A stretch of DNA of 64,000 bases from Phoebastria nigripes (lineage: Eukaryota > Chordata > Aves > Procellariiformes > Diomedeidae), in NCBI GenBank assembly GCA_035582835.1, contig JAYKAV010002109.1, forward strand, positions 248,001 through 312,000, written 5' to 3'. The notes below the pieces were generated by a model. It ran no database searches and was not told the origin of the DNA. It saw only the letters and a program-made list of their open reading frames with translations. Positions 10,345-22,985 of this stretch are shown here, in pieces. The position numbers and the translations under genes are program-made. Each line of letters starts with the position of its first letter. Positions within the stretch are counted from its first letter, which is position 1.

Positions 10345-13300
10345 ATCAAAGCTCTAAAATGAAAGTGTGTTTTCAGGGACTGACAACATTTCTTCTGCAG
10401 ACTCTCTGGGAGCCCCCATCCCCGTGTGAAGCTGTGTGTGCACCACAAAACAGCTGTCTGAAACTTATAACCCCCAACAGCAAACAATGGGCCTGAGCTG
10501 AGGAACCTGCCTTCAGGAATCTCCTCATGGCACAGGGGCGTGGGCTGGGATTTTGGGTGGCTTGCGGGCAAAATGGGGAGATCCGTATAGCGAACTTTTG
10601 CAAAGGTGTGAAGGTGCAGGGTCAGGACTTTGCCCTGAAGCTGGACCTGGCTGGAGATGCTCCCTCAGGAACGGGAACGAGGAAGCAGCTTGTGGGGTTG
10701 CACCTGGTGCAGAAAGGCNTCCCGCTTCGCATCTCGTAGTGCTTCCAACCCAACAACGGAGCCTGCTCCCCTCAGGAAGCCCAGCAGGAGCCAAGGGGTG
10801 CCCATCTTCTCTTATATACACCCCACATTTCATTGCTCTTCACCCAACTTGCCGTTCTTGCACCTCTCTGGGGCATCTCCGTGGCCCGTTCTGTGCTCTG
10901 GCCCTTGACCAACCTTGCATGCTCTCAGAGCCTTTCAGCTTTCTTCCCCCATGTTCCTGCAGGCTGTCAGCATCTTTACACCAAGTTTGTATTTCTTAAC
11001 GTGAGCTTTGTTAACGAGCCAAAAAATTTCCGCCCTTTGGCAGCAATCTTCTTCCAGCTCTTGGGGACGCGCCTCCCACCAGCTACCCAGATGATGTATG
11101 GGCGTTGGACGCTTCCCCACACGCATTAAATCTCCAGGCTGTGAAGCCCAGCAATACATTATGATACAGAGCCCCGAGGGGCTCAGAGAGGACTTGTGCA
11201 ATTGCGTGGCATAGATTTATATCCCAGGATTTTAAAAGCATAACCTCTTCACAGAGCTCCGCAGTCATCTGCTGGGCAGCCTTCACTTCGGCACAGCCAT
11301 GCACAGCACCTTCCCCACCAGAGCTGTCTTTGCCGTCTCCCTGGATAATGTTACTTCTGAGCAAATCAAGCCAGCTTTTCCCTTTTACTTTGTTTTCCAC
11401 TGGGATAATTCCTCGTGCCAAATCCCTCGGTTCTCACTCAGGCCTGACTTCTCTGGTGCTTTTTTCCCCTCCATTTGAGGCGAGTCTCTGCCCGTGTCTG
11501 AGGCCACGAGCTGCACGTCACGGACCGGCTCCCACGGGCGTTGGGCAGGTCGATGTCAGCTGCGTGTGCAACACCCCGCACNCCCAGCTCTGCTCTCGGC
11601 CAGGCACGGGCAGCATCTGCCCTTGTCAAGGCAGTTGATCTGGCTGCTGTGGGACTTGATNGCTTGGATGAAATTGTTAGTCTGGGGCCACTACTTGGTT
11701 CGTTCATCCATCTAACAACAGTCACAGCCTGCTGCCTTGCTCCCAGCCTGGGAAGCGGGATGCTGAGCTCAGCAGAACAGCCATGGTTCAGTGTTAAATA
11801 CAGAAATATGCTCATCAGCTGGAGAAATTGCCTCCAGAGGAGCGGGCTGAGGNAGAGGAGGCAGATGTGAAGCTGATCTGTCTTTCCCTAAGTCAGCAGC
11901 CTCTTCCCCCCCACCTGCCCATCCTCACCCTCCTGCTGAAGGGGCAGGCAGGTTTCCCCTCCCGTCCAAACCTGAGCACGCCGGAGCCAGCAGCAACATT
12001 GTGCCCGAACCGCAGGTGGTTCCAGGCAAAGCTCTGAATCTTCAGAGCTAAACTCAGAGCAGCCTTTGAAACATCCCCGGCTTGTGGGTGTTGTCTCTGG
12101 TGCTGCCCAGCATCTCTCTCCCTCTCCTACCAATGCCTCACCAGCCCAGCACAGGCCCTGCTCCCATCTTTGGAGGAGGTGGAGGAGGGACCCTCCGCAG
12201 CGGCATCCNGTGCCGACAACCCTTCTGCACAACTGACTTCAGATGGACCAAAAAACCTGCAGGAATGGGGCAGTGCTGGTGAGACATAAAGGATTAATCA
12301 GACCAGGATGACGTCTGCAGCCAGGCAAGATGCTGGAAGCATGCATTTCAGTCCTGATTAAATCCTCTCTGCAGTTCTCTGGGCAAAGCCTGTGCCGCCT
12401 GCCCGGTGCAGCAGTCACATCAACAGGCACGATGGTTTCAGCATCCCTGCTGAACAGATGCCACCTGGTTCAAGAACAAGAAGGAAATTCATGCATCTTT
12501 ACCGCCTGACCCCAGTAGCAGGACATTTTTTGCAAATGTTCATTTACGAATAAGAGAAAGTGCTGCAAACTTGTGCAGTGCTCCCTGTCCTGCCAGCGCT
12601 GCATTGACGCCCCTTGACGGGCATGGCTCCTCTCGGGCTGGGGTCCCTGCACCCAGCTTGGAGAAGGGCTTGCCACACATCCCGTAGGACAGCGAGCGGT
12701 CCCAGCAGGCAGCAGGACTCCTGAGGGATCAGCCCACTTAAAACCACAGATATCCATCTGTAGCTCCCAGCGGGGCAGCACCTCGGCGGGTCTCCTCATT
12801 CCTCTTCTGTCCTCAGATCTAACCCTCTAGGCAGAAAGGAGATGGAAAAGAGGGCAAGTCGGAGAAAATACAACTTTAACTGGTGCTTTGAAAGGTAAAA
12901 AAGGAACCTGGGCAAAGTTCAATCCCATTATCAGCCATATTAACAGCAAAGAGGAGCTAGAGGCAGTGAACTTGAAAATGCCTTCCTGCAAAAAATTCAT
13001 TTATTAGCTGGCAGAAGAGGACAGGGAGGAAGAAGGTCACAGGTTTGAGAGCCTGCCAGGTAACAAGCAAATGGGCAGGAGAAACCTTTCCCTGCTGAAC
13101 TATAAGAAAACACAGTAATAGTTAACAATGCACACATTTGTACATGATCTTCCCCCTGGACAGTCCACCTACACACACATCGCCCTGTCCGCTTCTCTAA
13201 TACGGACCAGTTATCTGACACAAAGTTGTTTCTGGGAGCTGTTAAGTGGAAATTAATGACTTCATATGAAACTGCAAAGGGAGAATCAGAGGCAGCATCC

Positions 13301-14290
13301 AATACCCCCCGGGAACAGGGGCAGCAGGGAGAGCACCACTCCTTTCTCTGCAAAGCTGGTCTGTGATGAAATACTGCAACCCGCAGTTGCTCTGATTCAC
13401 CTGTAAATAATCCCTGCTCCCTCCTGCCCTAGAAAGACGCCGTGCCCTGGACTTTCCTTCCTGCACATGGCCTGTCCTCCAGCCAGCACATCTGGATTTG
13501 CCTTGCCTGGCTGCCACCAGCGGCTGCTGCTGCAGTCCCTGTTCCCCAAACTTGGAGGCTGTGTTGCTTTGAAAAACCTGTCATGAAAATAAAAAATACC
13601 AAGATGAGTAGAAAGTGGGGTTTGTGGCGATATTTAGGTTTTTTTTCATTTTCTTCTTCCTTATAATCTTTGAAAGCACAGATAAGAAACGGGAGTGGAG
13701 CAGCAGGTCCACGCAGAGAGATGCGAAGCTGCCCTTCCCTTCCTTGCCAGAGCCGCCTGGGGCAAAGCGGGGCCTTATCCAGCCCAGCAGCCTGGGCTCC
13801 CGCGGCAGCCTCAGCTTAACCTGCCACGTCCTCCCAAAAGCAGCAGCACTTTTGCCCCCATTGCTGCCCCACACAGCTACAGGAAAAGTGGACTCAGTCT
13901 CTGCTGCCTCTCTCCGGGTGAGGTCCCCGCACATCTGGGCAGATGCCCTGCAGGCGTTTGGGCAGCTCGCACCACTTCAGCTCTGTCCCTTTTTCTATCA
14001 ACAATGGGTAATATTGCCGGAGGTGCCAAGGGAGGTGTGCNCTTATGCTGGGCAGGGGTTTCCTCCCTGCACAAGCAAGATGACAATTTCTGCCAGTCCT
14101 CGCTAGAGTGACTGAAAGCTGCATCGCCGCCGGCGAGCATCCCCTGTAAGCTGGAGCCCAAGGTNTTGCTGCCTGCTGCTGTGTGACTGGGAACTACAGC
14201 ACCTTTCCCATCGGCAGCCCTCTCCGGNTGGGGCCAAGGAGCAAAAATGAAGGCTCATTTAAACCTCATTTTTCCATGGCTGGGTAAGAA
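8711..14290. other. Intergenic, no gene seen
   Basis: Largely GC-rich unique sequence. The very long frames around 8.28-9.36 kb are open on both strands at once and biased to Gly/Pro/Ala/Ser, so they reflect low stop-codon density. A mildly AT-rich stretch lies at 9.61-9.76 kb and a G/A tract at 10.29-10.35 kb. No RNA gene or full repeat recognised. Confidence 0.55.
10290..10346. repeat. Polypurine tract: G run then A run
   Basis: About ten G followed by some 45 bases that are almost all A with single G interruptions. It may be a poly(A)-like simple repeat, but no SINE or LINE body precedes it. Long purine-only strands can form triplex DNA. Confidence 0.85.
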
Positions 14291-14299
14291 GCAATTGCT

Positions 14300-14470
14300 G
14301 TCCCCCACTTTGCAGGTGGGGAGACTAAAGTCCAGAGGAGAAAGGCTCAGAGATGACACTACGACAGCNACAGAGCAGAAGTCTCCAGCCCCAGCAAACA
14401 GTTCCCAAGTCCACTCAGGAGCTGAAGCTGGACTCCTGGCGAGGGCTGGCTTTATCCCAGAGCTGGGGGG
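14300..14470 (-). repeat. MIR-like SINE remnant
   Basis: The segment ccccactttgcaggtgggga followed by gactaaagtccagaggagaaaggctc corresponds to the reverse complement of the MIR core (cattttacagatgaggaaactgaggcacagag). It is strongly diverged. The outer limits are approximate. Confidence 0.42.
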
Positions 14471-17400
14471 CTGCGAGGAATGCCCCAAAGGCAGGCAGGG
14501 CTGCATTTTGGAAAGGAGGGCTCTGCTACAAACAGAGGTGTTGAACTTTGTGCTGCTGCTAAGGCTTGGCCTCTTGCTCCCGCACAGCTCCGGGGGGTTT
14601 TTCTCTCCAAAGCTGTGATGCTGCAGAGCCGGGCAGTTTGGTCCCGACTCCTGCAGCACAGGGGCTGGTGGAACAAAGCCCAGACCTTGCGATAGCTCGC
14701 TGTCAGCACTGGGGTTGTGTTCTGCCCTGGGAAGCCGCTTTCCACATCAGAAGTGCTTTTCCCTACCACACTACTTCATGGGTAAGGGACAGAAATATCT
14801 CATTAACAAACACCACGAGGACTATACCAATGCCGCAGCGCTTGCGGAGAAATCAGTCTGGACTGAGTGAAAATGCCCCGAGCCACAGCATGAACCAGAC
14901 CTCGACCCTTACCCCAACTTTCCCTGCTGCCGCAGCAGATCCACNTCCTGGCATTGCTGGGCATGCAGCAGGGCCAGCAGGAAGCTGTTGCCCTCCATGT
15001 GCGAGTCCCCACAGAGTTTCATGTTTTTCTATGCTTCTTCTGCACATTATTGCTTTTTATCATGCTGGAAGGAGAGATTGCACAAACCTGACCAAAACCT
15101 GGAGATAAGTGAAGTCAGACAGGTCCCTGCTGGCAGGGGAAGGACCCGGGAACTGGAAGAAGTAGGAGACGAAGTCTTTCTGAGGAGCAAGGGCATGTTA
15201 GTGCTCTACTGCTTAATGAGATTCATACTCAAGGTTTGGCTGACTCACGGTCTTTAATAAACACCAACCTTGGTGGCGTAAAGAGGTTAGTTGGGGTGTC
15301 GGCTCCAGCTGGGGAGAAATGCTCTGCCTGCTTGCTCTCCTCTGCAGTCTCAGCTGAGCACTTCTTCCCTCCGCGGTTTGTGTGCTTGCTCCGGATGTGG
15401 CCGTGCTTCACTGCTGCTAATTTCGTTCTGTGGGCTGCAAAGACATTTGAGGTTGAAAACCCCCAACATGGATGGAAATTTTAGCTATTACCACTACAAA
15501 ACAGGACCGAAGAACATTTCCTTGCTGTCTACGCTGCTCTGTGAAATAGGGTAAATGCTAGTGCATGGTAGTCCAATATGCCTCTTACCATGTTGTTCTC
15601 ATTTTAACGTGTGCTGACACACCATCCCGGCACAGGGATCTGTGCACGTGCAGTCACGCACCCCTGCCGGGATGCTGCAGGGCTTGCCGGACTGCTCCGT
15701 GCAGAGTCTGCTGGCGAGGGTGGCATCCAGGTCGAGGTCTTCGTGCTGAAATTCCAACCCCTTGGTGAAACTGGTCTCCACTGCCACTGAGATTGCCTCT
15801 GCCATGGGGCAGTCCCCACGAAAGCATAACATTACCTTAGCCAGACAGCCACTGAGAGGGAATTGGTAAGTAGAAAACAGAATCATTATAAAAGTTGGAC
15901 ACCCAAAAGAATTCATAAAGGGAAATGCATGGTTGAAGCTAAAGAGAAACATTAGCTTTACTTGAGTTAGCATTTGCATTGTAAAGCAGCTCTGACCCCT
16001 GCTCTCCTATGAGCTTTTACCAACATTACCATCCGCCGTGCTCAGGCCGTAAGAGCCGGGGAGGAAGCACATGAACCCACCGCCGTTGGACCAGCGCTCA
16101 CAGTTCCCAGAGCTGGGCAAAAACATAGTTGCAGGCAACAAAGCTATAAATATTGAAGTGAAATAATTACCCCACTCATTTATGGTTCTAACTCTGAGAG
16201 GAACAGAACCAGTTTCACCAGAGACCAATGGGGCCAGAGGTGGAGCAGCCTGTAACTGCTCTGGGCTGTGCAACGGTTGGGAAGAAGAAGTGGAACAAAT
16301 TGCTAAAGCTGTTTAAGCTGGCACACTCGGCAGTTTCTTACTTATTCTGCAAACTTACATGCTTCTTACTTCTGCAGATCATTGCAGAACAAATCACAGG
16401 AAAATATTTGGGCCTTTGCTTTCCAGTCGTCATGCTGAAATCGTGTGAAATTGCCAACCTTAAAACAGACAAGAAGTTTGATCACACCACCTTGTTCTGA
16501 TGTTGGATTTTAGACATAAATACTGAGCTGTGCTGCTTTTTAGGGTTCATACCCTCCACTGCTTTAGGCATCTTGAGAGATACAGCCTGCTAAGTACCTT
16601 GCAGGAGGATGTTTGGGAGCCACTGCAGCAGGGAAATCCAGATTTTCAGGCCCAGGAGAACTGGCTCCCTGAAGGCCACCAGGTCTGGACAAGGATTAAG
16701 CCAGTTCTGGGCTTTACTGGGGAACCAGCCCAACTTCCCTCTCGCTACTGGCTGGTCCTTTAGACACTTTTTAGGTACTTTTTGTCCCTGTGGATCTGGA
16801 CTTGCCTTGAGAAGCTATGGATTTCTCTTGAAATTCCGGGGGCTCTGATGCCTACTGTATTAAGGAGCTTCCTTAGACATCTGTGCCCTTGGCTGCCTGG
16901 GCAGCCTGAGACTCCTGAACTTTGCATGTGCAAGGACAGATCATTACACGCGAATGTCACAGAAGAGAGGGCCTGAGACCAGGGAGAAAGCGGACAGCTG
17001 GGCTGCCTTTATATGAAAGATTTAAAGTGCTATGCAAATCCCACTTGCCAGTCCTGCGCATATCACGGCTGTTTTGCAGCACTGCAAGGAGGTGCCAGTG
17101 CTTCAGTGGCTCACCATGGGAAAATGCCACCGGAGGAGGGCAGGGAACAGAGCTCGGCAGGAGCCCCGTAACTGTGCCATCAAAGGAGAGCTGCAAGACG
17201 CACAAGAGAAGATAACCAACCCCACATATAAGCTGAATATTGAGGGGCTAGGGGGAATAGCAACAGCAATGACTTTTGGATGATGCCCATTTTTCTCCAG
17301 CCACGTTGCAAATACTTCATGCTTCGGCCACATGGCAGTAGAGAAAGCAACAGTGCGCGGGCTGGGGAAGGGTGCTCAGAGGACGCTCCAGCTCTCCTTT

Positions 17401-19600
17401 TAGTGACAGCTAACGTATCGTTAGTCCCAATTTTTTTAAAATAGGAGGATAAAGTCCTGCAGATCCTGTGCTATNGTTCAGAGGGCGTAAAAGAGGATCA
17501 CATCCTCTCAGTACCGTCAGCCGGTCCATACTCAATGTGCAGGACTGCTGCAGTCGTCGCTGGGACTGTTTCCGAAGGAGCTCCCGAGGCACATCCATAG
17601 TAATGACAGATGTTACCCTGCTCGCAAGTACAATTCATTTTTATGACATCCTGTTTTTGCTGGGGCCCATGATAAATGCAATCCATTCCTTTTTTTAAGA
17701 CAGGAACACCACCACGTCGCCTCATAAAGGTAATGCGTGCTGCCGTAACAACTGTCAGACAACGAGCTCCTAACATGTGAGCCCGGTCTTTTACCTCCAG
17801 CACTGGCATCTTTATCATGCTGGAGGAAGAGGCCTAATTTCCACAGTGCCACTAGAAGAGGCAATTCCTCCCCGGGTGCTCTCCAGAGGGGTGCTGCTGC
17901 CTCTGGAGACCAGCTGGGAGCGGGTGGCATTTCAGCTTCCTTCTACTCTCACATATGCTGCAAAGCGCAGTCNTGATGCCCCTCCATCCCATCCTTTACA
18001 ACCTCTGCAGCCAGCGCAGGCTCATTCAAACTGTCCTCAGCTGCTAAAGCCTCCTACGTTTTGCCCACATCACTTTCTTTCTTCCCCTCCACTGCTCCTG
18101 TAATAGCTCAACCTCGTTATCCTNCTCTCTCTCTCTTTAGTCCTCTTTTTTGTACAGTATTTGCATTGCAAGAGCCTATTCTGCTCCGCCAGCACCTGGA
18201 CTGGTACTGATAACCCCTCGGCTTTCCCAGCACTTAGGAGCTCCATCTCCNCGTTGTTTCTCTCCTTCCTTCATTCTAAGGTTTTATTCCCAGCAAGTTT
18301 GTGGGGAAGGGGCAATGCTGAATGATGCAGGGGTGGGCTCTATCTCCCAGCCAAGTAAGAGCTGATGCCACTTGGGTAGCTAAGTGCCTCTAAGGGACAT
18401 TTTCTCCTTCCCCTGGAGCCTACCTGGAGGCTGAAATACAGCTCTCCAGTTTTCTCTGTGTTATTCTCAGCAAANGCCCAGGCGTTTTGCACTCTGACCC
18501 ACTCTGCTATTTCTCCTGGGCTCTTCTTGCCACCACAGCTCCTGCAGTGAGAGGGAGCAATGCGAGAAAAGCTGGTGTGCCTTTAGACAGCTAAGAGCAA
18601 CGGGCAAATCCTCTGTGGGAAAGCATCGCATGCCGTAGGGATGATCCCTCTCCTCTGATGCCCTGGGGCTCTTGGTATAAGGCCCTGATTACAGAAAATC
18701 CTCCAGAAAGGCCTTTAATAGCATTTCTCAAGCACTGCATAATGGTCTCCAGGGCTTGAAAAGGGATGGCTGTGGTGGGAGGTGAATCAATCGGTTCCAA
18801 GAAACATCCAGAACTGCTGACTTAGGCAGCAGGGGCTGCTCTGAGCTGCTCCGCATGAGATCCTGGTGCCTGGGCTGGGCAAGCCGGGGTCCTGCTGAGC
18901 CAGCTCTCCTGGCTGCTGTGGTCTCCTGTGAGTCTCGTGATTGTCTCCTCTTCCTGGGCATGATGGAGGGACGTGCTCTGCAAGGGGCTGGCCAGGCTGG
19001 CAGGAGCTCAGCTGGGGAGCAGCAGCCCTCAGCCAGCACCAGGTGCTTGCAGAGGCTGACTCCAGAGCATTGCCCTGGCTTGTGTCCTACATCTGCACCC
19101 ACCACTGATGGGTTTGGGGGGACGAGGGCAGATAATCCTGCTTTAAACAGCCAGAGGATTTTGTTTGGCGGTAAATGCACATGCCAGGGACAGACAGGAG
19201 ACGTTCCTCCTTGCCTCTCCTCCCCCAACACCCCTATTCGCTCTTCGTCTCTGTGCTTCTTCCCAAACCTTCCAGAATTTTTACTGTCTAATTCTATCAA
19301 TCATCAAGCCCCTGTTTGTCACCTGGTGTAAGCGTATCACCTTAATTACTTTATCTATGTAACCAGAAAAACCTAACAGCATCACAAATTCTAGCTCTGA
19401 CTGTGATATCTCTATAAAACAAAGCACTTGCCTGTGCAACCTGCTTCTCCCAGAAGCCATCTCTAGAAATCACAGTCCCAACTCCACATGCAAAAGCGGT
19501 GTTTGCAATAATAATCAAATATTTAGCAAACATCATTAGAACTAACTTGCCAATGAGCAGAAATAATTATCAGATAATTGCTTTACGGACAGCCAAGCAG
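14471..19600. other. Intergenic, no confirmed gene
   Basis: Unique sequence of mixed composition. It contains one small open frame with a somewhat protein-like translation (15,599-15,805, minus), an octamer ATGCAAAT at 17,032-17,039, a CT-rich tract near 18,124-18,137 and several N positions. A stretch from about 16.6 to 16.95 kb has the texture of an old transposon, but I cannot assign a family. Confidence 0.5.
15599..15805 (-). CDS. Unconfirmed 68-residue open reading frame
   Basis: It runs from ATG at 15,805-15,803 to TGA at 15,601-15,599. The product begins MAEAISVAVETSFTKGLEF and ends in a cysteine-rich tail with a CTCTDPC segment. Its composition is more protein-like than most chance frames here. 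I see no domain, no flanking coding exon and no clear splice pattern, and 68 codons is short enough to occur by chance. Listed as a candidate only. Confidence 0.12.
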   Translation of the reverse strand: MAEAISVAVETSFTKGLEFQHEDLDLDATLASRLCTEQSGKPCSIPAGVRDCTCTDPCAGMVCQHTLK

Positions 19601-19609
19601 GGAAATTAG

Positions 19610-19765
19610 GAATAGTATTTTCTCCATATTAAACAGGGAAACACAAGTAGGGAAACAGAAGCACCAAAGGACAAAAGGAGCTGTTTAAGGCCACACAAGG
19701 GGAGGGCTGAGGAGAGAAATGCCCCGTCTGATCTTACACCCACCTGCTGCTTAGCTGTCCTTGTG
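19610..19765 (-). repeat. MIR-like SINE remnant
   Basis: The order of blocks fits MIR in reverse: tattttctccatattaaacagggaaac, then a gaaacagaagcacc block, then aaggccacacaagg (MIR aaggtcacacagc), and then a degraded tail. Divergence is high and limits are approximate. Confidence 0.48.
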
Positions 19766-20015
19766 CTGGGGACTGAAACCCCAGCTCTGGGAGCCTCAGC
19801 ATTTCCAAGGCCAGGGATCTGGAGCCACAGCCAGCTGCGTTTGCCTTGCTGACNAGCCACCCCGCCTCGTCGCTCTGCCTCTTTTCCCGGTGTCTTGCCC
19901 ACAGCACGACCTAGCACCACGCTGCTCCTCGGTCAGGGCTCAGGCATCCACACCAGGCTGCTCCTGAGCACTTCAGGAGAGTTTTAGAACCTTCAGCAAG
20001 CTCCAGGAGAGGAAC

Positions 20016-20071
20016 AACCCAGGTGGTGATATTTTAACCACTTAACCCAGGTGTTGGTATTTTAACCACTT
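20016..20071. repeat. Two-copy 28-bp tandem duplication
   Basis: Copies at 20,016-20,043 and 20,044-20,071 share the pattern aacccaggtg...tattttaaccactt and differ at about three positions. They abut exactly. This is a local duplication of unique sequence, not a known repeat. Confidence 0.9.
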
Positions 20072-20149
20072 CACCCGCAGCCCCCAACTTGCTAAAAGCA
20101 AGCCAGGATAGTTGTTGTTTTTTTTTCCCCTTTCCCCGCTGACCCACCG

Positions 20150-20305
20150 CCCCTCTCCCCGCGCGTCCCCGTCCTCCCTCAGCGCGGCCGGGCCGTGCCC
20201 GGGCTCCGCGGGGCTCCGCGCAGGCTTCCGCGGGCGCGCAGTGCCACCTAGGGGCGGCGGGGCCGCGGCTGCGCGGGGCGAGCCCAGCAAGCTGGTGGCA
20301 GTTTT
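20150..20305. promoter_or_regulatory. CpG-dense cluster (short CpG island)
   Basis: About 150 bp with roughly 25-30 CpG dinucleotides and very high GC, ending just before the homeodomain-site island at 20.32 kb. It includes gtgccacctaggggcgg, a weak partial CTCF resemblance. It could be an orphan promoter or the edge of an enhancer; no exon is recognisable beside it. Confidence 0.5.
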
Positions 20306-20319
20306 GGGCGCTGCGGGTA

Positions 20320-20780
20320 GCGGGTTATGCAAATGAGGACATCAGCTTTAATGGCATTCCAAGATTTTTAGTCAAATTTAATTACCTTCCTTCTTCCCCC
20401 TCTCTTTGCCTGTCCCTGATCAAATTAAAACAAACAACCCCCAGCAGAGTGTTTGTGACAGGAGTCGTGTTTGAGACTAATTAAAACCTGATGATCGTCA
20501 CCGAGATGAGCCTGGCAGACGTCTGTGTCAGGCGGCATGGAGGACACGCGGCACGCTTGGCGTTGGATGCTCCCAACGGCATCCAACGGCAGCTAATTAG
20601 CTGCATGCTACTGATCCTTTGTAATGCTGCGTCTTCCTGCCNGAGCTGCCGGCCAGTGGGGAGGGAGCTGGAGAGGGAACATGTGGGTCTCAATTAGCTT
20701 CAGCAATAATTTAATGGACTAATTAATAAACCCATGCGGCATCTTCTCTAGGATGCTGCTGAGCCTGGCAGGGCAAGGTC
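20320..20780. promoter_or_regulatory. Candidate developmental enhancer, homeodomain-site cluster
   Basis: It begins with an octamer ATGCAAAT (20,327-20,334) and carries four TAATTA sites: 20,379, 20,478, 20,594 (inside the 12-bp palindrome AGCTAATTAGCT) and 20,720. About 0.1 would be expected by chance in this length. Sequence is AT-rich, repeat-free and flanked by GC-rich DNA. This fits binding by POU and homeodomain factors; function is inferred. Confidence 0.45.
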
Positions 20781-22639
20781 TGTGGCAGGGCAAGGTGCTG
20801 GTGGGGCCTGCCATCTGCCTTCGAACAGGGAAAGCTGGGGAGCGGGGAGGCAGCTTGCTTGAACACCCTGACTACATGGCTGTGAGCAGAAGCCGGTCTG
20901 TCCCCTGTAGCTATGTGGTCCTCAGCACACGGCTGCTGAGGCTGGCCCTGGGCAACTCTCCCTGCCCCAGCCCAGCGTGGTCTCCCCAGCCCTAACCCTG
21001 CTTCCCCTCTCCTGCAAACCTCCAGGTTTGACCTTGGTGAGGAACAACCCCAGCTGTCTCCTCTCGGGGTAATGCCATGCACCCCTGGCAAAGCCCTGCC
21101 ACCCTGGCTGCAGCATCCCCTGCGGTCCCCTGGTCCCCAGCCCACTCCAGCCCCGCTGTCCCCAGCAGCTGGGCACAGCCTCCCACGGGAGCGACAGCTC
21201 AGCAACTCCTGTCCCCAGGCACAAATCGCTGCGGGTCTGTGCACAGAGCTGCTCAGCGCAGGTTTTGAGCCCTGGATCGTGATGTCTCAGCAACCTGCCT
21301 GGTGAGGAGTGGCCCGGGGGAGCTCTTAACATCTGCCTGTCATCGCATTTGCTAATGGAGAATTAGGGCAGAAGATTCAGGGGCAGATTTTGGAAAGGCT
21401 GCTCGTGAGCCTCTGCAGGTCAGGCATCTGTCAGCGAGAAAGCGCAGGGCCAGAACCCCTCCCTGCACCCGTTTGCTCGCCCTGCCCGCTGCCCGCTGCC
21501 TGCCTCCCTGCCCGGGGCCCAGGGGCTGGGGAGGAGGCTGCCTCATCTCCCTGACTGCAGGCAGCGCCGTCTCCTTAAACCCCCCTGTCCTTGAAACCAG
21601 CGCTGCCTCTGCCTGAATTGCAGCTCTGTGCAGTGCTCCTCTCTGGGTTTTCTGCTCGTGCTGGGGCCACAGGTCCTCAGGTCTGATGTCTGGGGCACCA
21701 TCCGCCTTCCCTGCCTGCTGCCTGGAAAGTGGTTATCCTTCGAGCTCTGCGGGCAGGTACCAGGGAGTGGTGTTGATCCGCACCAGGCTGGGCTTTCCCC
21801 TTTGGGGAAGATCTTCCTCCATGGCGTACGAGGGTGCACACACATGTGCCGTGGGAGGACAGAGCTCCATGCTGGACCAGCTGAAGTCCCTGCTGCCACC
21901 CCACCGCCCCAGTGCCGTCCCTGCAGTTGGGTCTGCCCCGCGGTTCCCCTTCCCCTCGGTTCCCGGGCACCTTCACGCTGCTTTGTTTGCACACGCGGCT
22001 CAGTAGCTCCCTCCTGGCACACCCTGCTTTGCACAACCGCAGAGGGCCCCAGCACCACCGCCTTCAGCCGGCCACGCCAGCCAGCCCTGGCCCAGCCGTG
22101 CCGCCTTCATCTTTTAGGAAACAAGTTAAAATGATTCTGATGGTGAGCCCACGCTGAAGTCTTTCCTCCATGCCTTTTCCCGTGGTAGTTTTGGAGGGAG
22201 TGCCAGCCCTCCTCCAGCACATCTCCCCTGGCTTCCAGCAACGTCTCTGTACTTCTTTCATACAGTATCCCTGCCCTGCCTGTTCCCCTGAACCGCTTTT
22301 TATTGACCTGAGCAAAGGAGTAAGCACCTTCTGAACTGCAGCAGATTATTTTTTCCCTTGGAGGACAACTGCTCTTTCCCTGTTGTTTCCAGTACCCGTG
22401 TGCCCTCAATGCCCGTTGGGAGCAAGCCGGCAGTGCTGGCTCCCCAGCACCCGGTCCCTCCAGCCGCGTGGGGACAGCNGGCGAGGGGAGGACAGACAGC
22501 CACCGCCACCAGAAATAGAGACGTTCGCAGGTGTTGCGTGGCCAAGCGGTGAGGGGGAGCAAGCCACGTGTGAACCGCATGTGACCCAACCCCTCGGCAG
22601 CCTTTCCCTGTCCTCGGGGATGTCCTTGTTATGGCATCA

Positions 22640-22985
22640 ATGAAGTTACTAAATTATTCCTCTTTCATATTGCTGCAAATCAATGGGTCCTGGCGGTGTC
22701 ATATACAAAAGGCTGGTTTCAGTATTTTAGTTGGGAGAGTCCTCAAGGGGAGCTGGGCTCATTAATTAAATACATTTAATCAATCTGGCCTACAAGGGCA
22801 CTGGTTATTTATTCATCAGAGGCTGCACAGCGCGAACTGGGTGATCCGAAAGGCAGTAAATAAACATGTAAATGAAAAGCTGAGACAGCAGAGCTTACTT
22901 GTGCCTGGGAGATTTCAGAGCTGGGTCAGATAATGTGGGATCATATGTTTAATTTAACAAAATCCAATAAAAAGTGTACCTGCAG
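22640..22985. promoter_or_regulatory. Candidate enhancer with homeodomain and forkhead sites
   Basis: AT-rich, repeat-free island with TAATTA at 22,763-22,768, further TTAAT cores, and a forkhead-type site GTAAATAAACA at 22,856-22,866. A CCAATAAAA core (Hox13-like) lies near 22,965. It ends abruptly at GC-rich sequence. Conservation not testable here. Confidence 0.4.

Noticed and set aside
20248..20265. Possible CTCF site gtgccacctaggggcgg
   Set aside because: Only 10-11 of 14 core positions match in either register, including mismatches at strongly constrained bases.
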